From positions 1 to 36,830 of the forward strand of contig DATHMF010000039.1 in the NCBI GenBank assembly GCA_035487355.1: 36,830 nucleotides of DNA, written 5' to 3'. Origin of the DNA: Terriglobales bacterium (GTDB lineage: Bacteria; Acidobacteriota; Terriglobia; Terriglobales; Acidobacteriaceae). The notes under the pieces were generated by a model. That model was not told the origin of the DNA, ran no database searches, and was given only the letters and a program-made list of their open reading frames with translations. Shown here one piece after another: positions 7,436 to 13,983 of this stretch (positions are counted from its first letter, which is position 1; each line of letters begins with the position of its first letter). The position numbers were made by a program, and so were the translations under genes.

Positions 7436-8275
7436 GCGAGAATTGCAGTTGTTACCGGGGCATCGAGCGGAATCGGACTGCTGAGTACGGTGGAATTGGC
7501 TAAAGACGGATTTTTCGTCGTAGCGACCATGCGCGACCTGGGACGCCGACAGCGTCTGGATGAAGCCGCCAAAGCGGCCGGAGTTCAAGATAGGGTTGAA
7601 GTCCGCAAACTGGACATCACCGAGTTCGCTTCCCTTCCCGAAGTCGTCGCAGGAATTGTTCGCGACCATCAGAGCATTGACGTTTTGTTGAATAACGCTG
7701 GATTTGCCATGAGCGGCTTCGCCGAAGACATGCGGCTGGAAGAGATCCGCCAGCAGCTTGATACCAACTTCTTTGGTCATGTTGCCATGACGCAAGCAGT
7801 CTTGCCGGTCATGCGAAAGCAGCGCTCCGGACACATCATCATGGTCTCTTCCATCAGCGGCCTGGTGGCACAGCCGGTGGTGAGCAGCTATTCCGCCTCA
7901 AAGTTTGCCTTGGAAGGCTGGAGCGAGGCGCTGCGCATCGAGACGCGCTCATTAGGAATTCGCGTGGTGCTGGTAGAGCCGGGAGCATTCAAGACCGACA
8001 TATGGGACCGCAACGTCCGCATCGGGGCATACGCCCTGTCGCCACAATCACCCAATCACGAGCGCGCTCGGCGCTTTGCCGAGTGGGTACAAAAAGGCGT
8101 GCCCAAGCACGATGCCCACCCAGTTGCGTGTCTCATTACTGACATTGCAAGCCATCCTAATCCGCGGCTGCGTTATCGCATTGGCAGCGATGCCGCCATA
8201 GGATACTGGCTGCGCAAGCTGCTTCCCTGGAAGATTTATGAAAAGATGATGGCCAAAACCTATCGCATTGATTGA
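7430..8275 (+). CDS. short-chain dehydrogenase/reductase (classical SDR)
   Basis: A 281-residue oxidoreductase with all classical SDR features: TGASSGIG at 9-16 (dinucleotide binding), LLNNAG at about 86-91, and the catalytic Ser141, Tyr154 and Lys158 (VSSISG and YSASK). The PG region VEPGAFKTDIW follows. It should use NAD(P)(H) to interconvert a hydroxyl and a carbonyl; the substrate cannot be read from the sequence. The C-terminal extension with a basic YEKMMAKTYRID end is a little longer than in core SDRs. The ATG at 7430 is preferred over a TTG six bases upstream because GGGGGAG lies eight bases before it. It converges with the DedA gene across a hairpin-rich spacer. Confidence 0.9.
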   Translation: MTARIAVVTGASSGIGLLSTVELAKDGFFVVATMRDLGRRQRLDEAAKAAGVQDRVEVRKLDITEFASLPEVVAGIVRDHQSIDVLLNNAGFAMSGFAEDMRLEEIRQQLDTNFFGHVAMTQAVLPVMRKQRSGHIIMVSSISGLVAQPVVSSYSASKFALEGWSEALRIETRSLGIRVVLVEPGAFKTDIWDRNVRIGAYALSPQSPNHERARRFAEWVQKGVPKHDAHPVACLITDIASHPNPRLRYRIGSDAAIGYWLRKLLPWKIYEKMMAKTYRID

Positions 8276-8295
8276 TCTTCTGCTTGGCTTGTGTG

Positions 8296-8359
8296 GCACA
8301 GCCCCCGGGGTCCCCGGCGCGCGTTTCGCGCGATGTGGTGGAGGTGTCCCCGGCTGTGC
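8296..8359. repeat. large imperfect hairpin between convergent genes
   Basis: GCACAGCC (8296-8303) pairs with GGCTGTGC (8352-8359). Inside lie a C/G-rich stem and a CGCG-rich hairpin with a TTT loop near 8318-8331. It sits between the convergent stops of the SDR and DedA genes. It may help end both transcripts, but there is no U-tract, and its outer stem resembles the hairpin at 24197-24216, so it is more likely a dispersed palindromic element. Confidence 0.4.
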
Positions 8360-8378
8360 ACGACGCAGCATGCCCTCA

Positions 8379-8414
8379 CCTGCTTGGAGCTTGCAGCTAG
8401 GAGCTTGGAGCTGT
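8379..8414 (-). repeat. AGCT-rich degenerate repeat, copy 1
   Basis: This 36-bp stretch matches 9160-9195 at 29 of 36 positions. Each copy is itself built of degenerate CTTGGAGCT-like units. Copy 1 supplies the last six codons (KTAPSS) and the stop of the DedA gene; copy 2 lies a few bases beyond the stop of the CPXCG protein gene. Confidence 0.5.
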
Positions 8415-9029
8415 TTTTATACGATGCTTCCATCGCGACCACATAAACCACGTTGCTCCCACGACCAGCACAATGGCAATAACGAAATCGAATTTGTGGA
8501 AATATTCGCGCAGGTAGCCCCAGTGTTCGCCGGCTTTCATGCCCAGGTAGGCAAGACCAAAGCACCAGGGCCAGGAGCCAAGAAACGTGTAGATATGGAA
8601 GCGCAGCCGGGGCATGCGGGCAATGCCGGCGGGCAAAGCAATAAACGTTCGGACCACAGGAAGTAAACGGGCGATGAAAACAGTGATGCTGCCGTAGCGC
8701 ACAAAGAAGTTATGCGCCCAGTCGATTTCGTGCTCGCTCAGCCAGATGAGCCGGCCAAACTTCATCACCAGGGGACGGCCGCCGAAGTATCCGATAATGT
8801 AGGCCAGCTCCGAGCCCAGGTTGCAGCCGATGGCCCCGGCGGTAGCCACCAAAACCAGGCTAAAACGTCCCTGCGAAACCAGATAGCCGGAAAACGGCAT
8901 GATGACTTCCGAAGGCAGTGGAATACAGGCCGACTCAATGGCCATCAACAACACAATGCCCAGATATCCTGCTGAAGAAATTACCGCGATAATAAAAGTA
9001 CTTAATGCGGCGAGAATTTTAGAGATCAT
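8397..9029 (-). CDS. DedA-family membrane protein
   Basis: A 210-residue integral membrane protein of the DedA/SNARE-associated (VTT) family. It begins with an amphipathic or hydrophobic stretch (residues 1-30), then the family signature IESACIPLPSEVIMPFSGYL, the GSELAYIIGYFGGRP loop, FIARLLPVVRTFIALPAGIARM, and a C-terminal membrane helix (about 184-200) with a short basic tail. Family knowledge links DedA proteins to lipid-carrier (undecaprenyl phosphate or phospholipid) flipping and membrane homeostasis. The conserved acidic residue in the PLPSE motif and Arg in ARLLPVVR are present. It is followed by a degenerate repeat that encodes its last residues. No close operon partner. Confidence 0.93.
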   Translation of the reverse strand: MISKILAALSTFIIAVISSAGYLGIVLLMAIESACIPLPSEVIMPFSGYLVSQGRFSLVLVATAGAIGCNLGSELAYIIGYFGGRPLVMKFGRLIWLSEHEIDWAHNFFVRYGSITVFIARLLPVVRTFIALPAGIARMPRLRFHIYTFLGSWPWCFGLAYLGMKAGEHWGYLREYFHKFDFVIAIVLVVGATWFMWSRWKHRIKTAPSS

Positions 9030-9159
9030 GATTTAACGTTCTAATGTCCTTTGCTGGATATCAGGGCAAAGCTTCCAAAGCCTCTGCCTAACTCCGCGTT
9101 CTCTGCGGTGAGCTTTTGCTTTTGGCTAAAAGCTTAAAAGCCAAGAGCTAAAAAGCCTT

Positions 9160-9195
9160 CTTCCTTGGAACTTGGAGCTGAGAGCTTGTAGCTGT
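9160..9195 (-). repeat. AGCT-rich degenerate repeat, copy 2
   Basis: Partner of 8379-8414 (29/36 identical). It lies directly downstream of the stop codon of the small CPXCG gene. Further AGCTTAAAAGCC-like units extend to about 9125. No T-run turns it into a recognisable terminator. Confidence 0.45.
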
Positions 9196-9198
9196 TCT

Positions 9199-9453
9199 TC
9201 AAGCCTCCTGCTGCTTCTCATACTCAGCTACGGCTTCCGATACATCTTTTTCGCATTGCAGGCAAACCGCGCTTCCGCCTTCGTTTTCCACCGACTCGCT
9301 GCTCAGGATCACCGTGCCACCGGAGGAATAATCGCCGCGCTCGGCATTCCAGGCAAAATCTTCCTGCAGAGTGGCGCCGGCCACATCACATCCTGTGAGG
9401 ATGATCGAGTAATCGTGCGAGCCGCAATGCGGACAGCTAAACGGTTGAGGCAT
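9199..9453 (-). CDS. CPXCG motif cysteine-rich small protein
   Basis: An 84-residue protein with an N-terminal CPHCGSHD zinc knuckle (C7, C10) and a second CLQC pair near the C-terminus, consistent with one small zinc-binding domain. The middle is acidic with no membrane segment. ATG 9451-9453 places the Cys pair at the usual distance from the N-terminus. A TTG at 9480 would add nine residues but sits inside a 6-bp-stem hairpin (9467-9481). Function unknown. A C-terminal Glu/Gln tail follows the last Cys pair. Confidence 0.7.
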   Translation of the reverse strand: MPQPFSCPHCGSHDYSIILTGCDVAGATLQEDFAWNAERGDYSSGGTVILSSESVENEGGSAVCLQCEKDVSEAVAEYEKQQEA

Positions 9454-9507
9454 AGCTCCGATTCCGGTTGCGAAACGCAACCCCCAAGGAAGAAAAACTC
9501 ATCGCAA

Positions 9508-9735
9508 TCAAAAATCTTGTGATTCCTGCGTATAGGTATAGCCCGGCAGAGAGACGCTGTCAGTGTTTTTGGTCACCTTCACCCGCACCGTCTCCGCCTG
9601 GGCGGCATCGGTGTCGGCCGGACGCATCATGGCATACTGCGTAAACAGTTCGCTGTAAATCTTAGTGACTAAATAGTTCTGACCGTTGGCATTACTGCGC
9701 CACACTTGCCCCAATAAGATCGCCTTGACCGCCAT
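9508..9735 (-). CDS. small conserved-looking hypothetical protein (75 aa)
   Basis: A soluble 75-residue protein, MAVKAILLGQVWRSN..., with an alternating hydrophobic pattern suggesting a small beta-rich fold (QVWRSNANGQNYLVTKIYSE, then VRVKVTK, then GYTYTQESQDF). It has no Cys, signal peptide or membrane helix. It lies 54 bp upstream of the CPXCG protein gene on the same strand, so the two may be co-transcribed. I recognise no family. The opposite strand carries only unlikely frames. Confidence 0.6.
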   Translation of the reverse strand: MAVKAILLGQVWRSNANGQNYLVTKIYSELFTQYAMMRPADTDAAQAETVRVKVTKNTDSVSLPGYTYTQESQDF

Positions 9736-9889
9736 TGACTTTCAGCCTTTTCTGCCTGGCTCTGTTGTGAGTGGCATTGTACAGAGTAACGGCACATCTG
9801 AACCTCGTCAATTGAGATTTATAGCGGCCGCGAGGAGTTGGCGCGATCAGACTTGGGTTCCAAGCCCCCCTTACGTTGCACCTCATTTA

Positions 9890-10288
9890 CTACAGGACCG
9901 TGACGTACAAGGTGTAGTCGTCATCCGGAAAGGCCGTGATTTCGATCCGGTAATCGCCTGTCCGCGGCGCCTTCCCATCCCAATGTGTCAGATCCATTCG
10001 TTGTGGCTTCTCGCTCAGGGGAACATCGCCTTCTACCTGGTAAACAATAACGTGGGTGCACTGATGCGGCGAAACGGCGCGAACGATCAACTTCTGGCCG
10101 GCCTTGGCGTGAACTACATAGTAATCAGTGGATTCTCCGCCCACCATCCCTGTGACTGTTGCCGTATTCCTGCCCGGTGGGAAGTGGAGACGAACAGGAG
10201 TGCGATCTACCTGCGAAAGACAGGTGACCGGGGATAAACTCAAAATCGCTATCGCAATGATGATCATTGCCGCATTTTTAACAGGCAT
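9890..10288 (-). CDS. secreted PPC-domain-like protein
   Basis: A 132-residue protein with a signal peptide (residues 1-24, hydrophobic AAMIIIAIAILSLSPVTC). After it comes one beta-sandwich domain like the bacterial pre-peptidase C-terminal (PPC) domain: GGESTDYYVVHAKAGQKLIVRA, then RTGDYRIEITAFPDDDYTLYVTV. Such domains usually accompany secreted proteases, but here it stands alone with no catalytic part. The start has AGGAGGAG about ten bases upstream. Probably periplasmic or secreted; ligand unknown. It lies 47 bp downstream of hemQ on the same strand. Confidence 0.72.
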   Translation of the reverse strand: MPVKNAAMIIIAIAILSLSPVTCLSQVDRTPVRLHFPPGRNTATVTGMVGGESTDYYVVHAKAGQKLIVRAVSPHQCTHVIVYQVEGDVPLSEKPQRMDLTHWDGKAPRTGDYRIEITAFPDDDYTLYVTVL

Positions 10289-10335
10289 TTGGGTTCTCTC
10301 CTCCTTATCCCATTCACTCCAACTGACACGTTAAC

Positions 10336-11208
10336 TTACTTCAGTGCCGGCAGCTCGCCGCTCAACAGCCGGCCCAATCCCGAAACCGGGCAGCGCACGC
10401 CAACGTAAAACGTACCAAAGAGCGCGTAGACAGCGCTGACCTCATCGAAGCGCATCTCGTAGATGAGCCGCTTGAAAACCAGAGGATCGTCGCTGAAAAG
10501 GTCTACACCCCACTCCCAATCATCGAAACCGATGGAGCCGGTAATGATCTGCTTCACCGTTCCGGCGTAACGGCGGCCGACCATGCCGTGCTCTTCCATC
10601 TGGCGCTGGCGTTCTTCAATGGGCAGGGTGTACCAGTTCTTCTCTTCGCCGCGGCGGCGGTCCATCGGGTAAAAGCATAGATAACGCGCCGGAGGAATAT
10701 CAGGATACAGACGCGGACGCATGGCCTCCCGCTGCCGCTGGAGTACTTGCTCAGTCTCGCGGTTCCACTCCGGCGAGTGCGGCGCAATTCCCTTCTCCAC
10801 CAGTTCGCGGTAGAGCTTCACCGTGGATTCATACAGCCCCAACTCCACCACTGAAAGATACGATGTGGCCGGCTCCAGAAAATCGCTGAGTCGAAGCTGA
10901 GCAAGATGCAGCTCCGCAGCCTTGAGCTGATCAAACGAGTTGCGGAAGTGCAGCAGGAGCAGATCAGCCTTGTGTCCCAGCAGAGAAAACAAGGCACTCT
11001 GCCCATCGCTATTGTGCGTCATCTGTTCCAGTGCGAGAGAAGCTTCTTTCACCAGTTCGGCGCGGGCGGGCTCGCCCAGCTTTCGCCACTCGGTCCAGCG
11101 AAAGTGCAACATGGTGTGCAGAACGCTGGTGCCTTCAATAGTGAGAGGCAGCGCAGGCAGTTGGACCTGAGCAGTTTGCATGGTAGTGGGTTGCATAGTG
11201 GAAGACAT
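10336..11208 (-). CDS. hemQ: coproheme decarboxylase / chlorite dismutase-family HemQ
   Basis: A 290-residue protein of the chlorite dismutase superfamily. The C-terminal half carries HemQ hallmarks: CFYPMDRRRGEEKNWYTL, EEHGMVGRRYAGTVKQ and GFDDWEWGVDLFSDD. Tyr180 (in YPM) and His207 (in EEHG) are 27 residues apart, the same step as the catalytic Tyr and proximal heme His of Firmicute HemQ, so decarboxylase rather than chlorite-splitting activity is expected. HemQ converts Fe-coproporphyrin III to heme b with peroxide. The N-terminal 20 residues are an extra polar extension rich in Gln and Thr. The early heme genes lie about 15 kb away in this window, so the pathway is split. Confidence 0.92.
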   Translation of the reverse strand: MSSTMQPTTMQTAQVQLPALPLTIEGTSVLHTMLHFRWTEWRKLGEPARAELVKEASLALEQMTHNSDGQSALFSLLGHKADLLLLHFRNSFDQLKAAELHLAQLRLSDFLEPATSYLSVVELGLYESTVKLYRELVEKGIAPHSPEWNRETEQVLQRQREAMRPRLYPDIPPARYLCFYPMDRRRGEEKNWYTLPIEERQRQMEEHGMVGRRYAGTVKQIITGSIGFDDWEWGVDLFSDDPLVFKRLIYEMRFDEVSAVYALFGTFYVGVRCPVSGLGRLLSGELPALK

Positions 11209-11390
11209 CGGGATTCCCCTGATAAGCTGTCTTGTTCCTGCCCATCATTGTAATCGCAGGCAGCTTTGCCCAAAAGGTCGTAAATTCGAATTGTTGGATG
11301 AGCCGGAATCGGAAGATGAACGACGGATGATGCTGAGGAAGACGTATCTGCTTTTGCAGCCATCATCAGCCCTGGAAGGCAAGCGTTGTC

Positions 11391-11427
11391 TCAGAACTCG
11401 GGTTTGTGTCAGAACTCGAGTTTTGTG
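11391..11427. repeat. tandem 18/19-bp direct repeat
   Basis: TCAGAACTCGGGTTTGTG (11391-11408) is followed immediately by TCAGAACTCGAGTTTTGTG (11409-11427). It lies in the 341-bp divergent space between hemQ and the endonuclease III gene, just before a set of three hairpins. No gene is credible in that space. Confidence 0.5.
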
Positions 11428-11443
11428 GCATGTGAAAAGCAAA

Positions 11444-11522
11444 ACCCCGAAGGGGTGACGTAATATAGCCCAGCGCTTCAGCGCTGGGTATGCGCAAACA
11501 ATGACATGAGTCCCGTAGGGAC
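11444..11522. repeat. three-hairpin palindromic element
   Basis: Three small perfect hairpins follow one another: ACCCC-GAA-GGGGT (11444-11456), CCCAGCGC-TTCA-GCGCTGGG (11469-11488) and GTCCC-GTA-GGGAC (11510-11522). A partial echo GACGCTGGG follows. The element ends 28 bp before the ATG of the endonuclease III gene. The arrangement is that of a dispersed REP-like element rather than a terminator, since none is followed by a U-tract. Only one full copy is present here. Confidence 0.5.
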
Positions 11523-11549
11523 GACGCTGGGATTTAATGAGATAAGTTC

Positions 11550-12338
11550 ATGCCACTAACCCAAAAGCCAAAAACCGCAAAAAACAAACGGGCTGCCAAA
11601 GCAATCCCCAAATCCGTGCCGGACAAAAAATCCGCAACGTCAAAAAAACTGGGGGGGGAATACGACCCGGTTGCGCCCAAACGCGTTGCCGAAATCCTTA
11701 AGCGACTGGATGCCCAATATCCCCAGGTTACCTGCGCCCTTCACCACAAAAGCGCGTGGGAGCTACTGGTGGCCACGATTCTCTCTGCTCAATGCACCGA
11801 CGTGCGCGTCAACATGGTGACGCCCGAACTCTTCCGAAAATATCCAACGCCCCAGGCCTTTGCCGCTCTCAAGCCCGAGCAGCTTGAGCCCGATATCCGC
11901 AGCACCGGTTTTTTTCGCAATAAATCCAAATCAGTGGTGGGGGCGGCGCAAAAACTGGTCAACGAATTTGGCGGCCAGGTACCTGATGACATGGAAAAGC
12001 TCCTGAGCCTGCCCGGTGTGGCACGCAAAACCGCCAACGTCGTTCTGGGCTCGTGGTTCAGAAAAGCTGTTGGCGTGGTCGTGGATACCCACGTGCACCG
12101 CATCTCCCGCCGCCTGGAACTGACCAGAAATAACGATCCGAAAAATATCGAGCAAGACCTGATGGGGGTCATTCCGCGAGACAAGTGGATTGATTTTTCC
12201 CACCAGATCATCCACCACGGACGCGCCCTGTGCATCGCCCGCAAACCGAAGTGCGCCGAGTGCCCGCTGGAAAACATCTGCCACGCCGGCGATAAGACCT
12301 GGTCAACCGTAGAGATTCACAAAGCGGCCAAACTTTAA
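11550..12338 (+). CDS. nth: endonuclease III (bifunctional DNA glycosylase/AP lyase)
   Basis: A 262-residue base-excision repair enzyme. After a basic, Lys-rich N-terminal extension of about 40 residues it shows the HhH-GPD fold: LSLPGVARKTANVV with the catalytic Lys160, and VVVDTHVHR with the catalytic Asp179. The C-terminal 4Fe-4S loop has C228-x6-C235-x2-C238-x5-C244 exactly as in E. coli Nth. It removes oxidised pyrimidines and cuts the AP site. An eight-G run at 11651-11658 encodes Leu-Gly-Gly near residue 35, between extension and core; slippage there would truncate the protein. The ATG lacks a strong ribosome site. A hairpin cluster lies just upstream. Confidence 0.95.
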   Translation: MPLTQKPKTAKNKRAAKAIPKSVPDKKSATSKKLGGEYDPVAPKRVAEILKRLDAQYPQVTCALHHKSAWELLVATILSAQCTDVRVNMVTPELFRKYPTPQAFAALKPEQLEPDIRSTGFFRNKSKSVVGAAQKLVNEFGGQVPDDMEKLLSLPGVARKTANVVLGSWFRKAVGVVVDTHVHRISRRLELTRNNDPKNIEQDLMGVIPRDKWIDFSHQIIHHGRALCIARKPKCAECPLENICHAGDKTWSTVEIHKAAKL

Positions 12339-12389
12339 AGCACCTTCAGGCTGCAAGCCAAGAGGCGGCCCCCAAAATGGCAGATTCAG

Positions 12390-12566
12390 TTACGAGGCTA
12401 GAGTCTCAATTTCCTTCAGGATGACCTCGAGTCTTGCCTCGAGTTGCTTCTTGGTTCGTGGCTTCCGTTCTGTTTTGACAAATTCAGTGTAGTTAGCAAT
12501 TGAGCGGCGATAAAACTCAGCAGTTTTCGTCAGGAGATCGGACTGTTGTTTATTGGTCATGGCCAT
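12390..12566 (-). CDS. hypothetical 58-residue charged helical protein
   Basis: A short frame from ATG 12564-12566 to TAA 12390-12392. It encodes MAMTNKQQSDLLTKTAEFYR, then RSIANYTEFVKTERKPRTKK, then QLEARLEVILKEIETLAS. The product is strongly helical and charged with a heptad-like C-terminal half, and the codon choice looks coding. A second ATG two codons in (12558-12560) is possible. No clear ribosome site is visible. It fills most of the 420-bp gap between the endonuclease III and methyltransferase genes. Function unknown; a small DNA- or protein-binding helper is conceivable but unsupported. Confidence 0.5.
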   Translation of the reverse strand: MAMTNKQQSDLLTKTAEFYRRSIANYTEFVKTERKPRTKKQLEARLEVILKEIETLAS

Positions 12567-12702
12567 GCTTCAATCTTACGCTCTTTCCCCAATCTCGCAC
12601 TTTTTTCTCTGCCAGCGTCTGTATCACGGCCCGACTTTAACCGAGCGTGGTTTCTTGCCTTGTCAAGAGGCTCAACCCACTCGGACCACTGAAAGCAAAC
12701 AG

Positions 12703-12731
12703 CCTCTGCGTTCCTCCGCGCCCTCTGCGGT
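12703..12731. repeat. CTCTGCG-type repeat, copy 2 (copy 1 at 9081-9109)
   Basis: The 29-bp stretch matches 9081-9109 at 24 of 29 positions, with the shared core CTCCGCG-NN-CTCTGCGGT. Both copies lie near the ends of minus-strand genes. I take it as a dispersed intergenic repeat; no hairpin or T-run makes it a terminator. Confidence 0.4.
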
Positions 12732-12758
12732 TTAATTGCTTTCTCCTTGGAGCCGTTT

Positions 12759-13400
12759 TTAAGGCCTGCTGCCCGCAAACAGCGCCAATTCACGCCACTT
12801 CCAATGGCAATCCACGTCAACAAAACCAATCTCACGCAGCCACATTAGCTGTGTTTCCAGGCCGAGCAATTTGTTCGAGGGGTCTTCCTGCTCTGGCAAA
12901 ACTTCGAGCTTCTGCAGGAACTGACTGTGCAGTTCCGCCGTCGGCGAAGCCACATGCTCCAGATTGCAGAAGACACCGCCGGGCAGCAACAGATCGAAGA
13001 CCTCCGCGTACAGGCTCCGCTTGCGCTCGTGCGTTACATGGTGAATGGCAAAGCTGGAAACCACACAATCGAAGTGCCCCAGCGAGGGCATCTTGCTTGC
13101 GAAATCGTGGGTCACAACAGTTACGCTGCTGTCGCCCGCAAACAGCTTCTGCGCGGCCTCGAGCATGGTCTGAGAAAAATCTATGCCCACGAATTGTGCC
13201 TGTGGCCTGGCCGCTTTTATCAATGCAAGCAGCCTCCCGCCGCCGCTGCCCAGGTCGAGAATGCGTTTTGCATGGGGAGGCACGAATTCCAGCAGCGTGG
13301 CCTCGCCCTCCACGCGGTGCGGAATGGTGTCCGCACGCCGGAGATACTCCAGGGCATGCTCAGCAGATGACCAGAGGTTGATGTCAGGAGATGCACTCAT
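12759..13400 (-). CDS. class I SAM-dependent methyltransferase
   Basis: A 213-residue methyltransferase. Motif I is ILDLGSGGGRLLALI (about residues 47-61), followed by VGIDFSQTMLEAAQ (motif II acidic residue) and FDCVVSSFAIHHV (motif IV region), the Methyltransf_25/12 pattern. The substrate cannot be told; the IHHV segment is common in small-molecule methyltransferases. ATG 13398-13400 is chosen; an upstream TTG at 13418 has no ribosome site. It stands alone, preceded by a 583-bp spacer and followed by a repeat-bearing gap. Confidence 0.85.
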   Translation of the reverse strand: MSASPDINLWSSAEHALEYLRRADTIPHRVEGEATLLEFVPPHAKRILDLGSGGGRLLALIKAARPQAQFVGIDFSQTMLEAAQKLFAGDSSVTVVTHDFASKMPSLGHFDCVVSSFAIHHVTHERKRSLYAEVFDLLLPGGVFCNLEHVASPTAELHSQFLQKLEVLPEQEDPSNKLLGLETQLMWLREIGFVDVDCHWKWRELALFAGSRP

Positions 13401-13983
13401 CTTGCGATTTTCGTACAACCATCATCGCCAAGTCCAGCTTGGCGGGTGGCTCACAAACCTGGGGTGCCCACTCGCTCGTCCAGCGCGTGTGGGAACAAAT
13501 TCATTGTGTCATAAAAACGACGTGAGTGAACTTCTCCAATGCCGCACAGGCTTAAAAGATTCTACGGTGCCGGAGACCTCTAACCCGTGATATCAAACTG
13601 ATATCAAACCATCATCCCTTAGGCGTTGCATGTCATCATTAACTTTAGGCATTCCAGAATGCCTGGCTTCTCTCTTTGAAATCTTAATTTCTTGCCGCAG
13701 GCGGAACCAAAATAACATGGTTAATTCGTTAATTCTTAGGCGCTCCCGCTACTATCTGGAGACTACTCCCAAACACTTGGTCCAGTCGCTATACCGTTGA
13801 ATTGCAATGACTTAACGCTATGGGGACTACTCGAAGTAATGGGGCGGGGGGGACTACTCCAAGACCCAACCTCGATATTCTTCGGTCCCAGTTCATCCCC
13901 AGCAAAGTTCCCACCGCGGAATTCCAGGGGGATTCCAAGATGCGATTTAGGATAAACTTCGCATCATACAAATAGCACCCCTT
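13401..13983. promoter_or_regulatory. 583-bp divergent spacer with repeated sites
   Basis: No credible gene is present. Visible elements are: TGATATCAAAC twice in direct tandem (13588-13598, 13599-13609), each containing a GATATC dyad; GACTACTC three times (13761-13768, 13825-13832, 13852-13859), the last two within GGGGACTACTC(G/C)AAG; and an inverted repeat GATGCGA...TCGCATC (13939-13945, 13959-13965) with a 13-bp loop, ending 18 bp before the S9 peptidase ATG. These are candidate binding sites for regulators of the S9 peptidase or methyltransferase genes. Confidence 0.4.

Noticed and set aside
12647..13381. 244-codon plus frame opposite the methyltransferase gene
   Set aside because: It is Arg/Pro/Ser-rich, has no domain, and sits opposite intact SAM-binding motifs.
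13789..13971. 60-codon minus frame in the spacer before the S9 gene
   Set aside because: It runs through the GACTACTC repeats and an inverted repeat, with no ribosome site or protein-like pattern.
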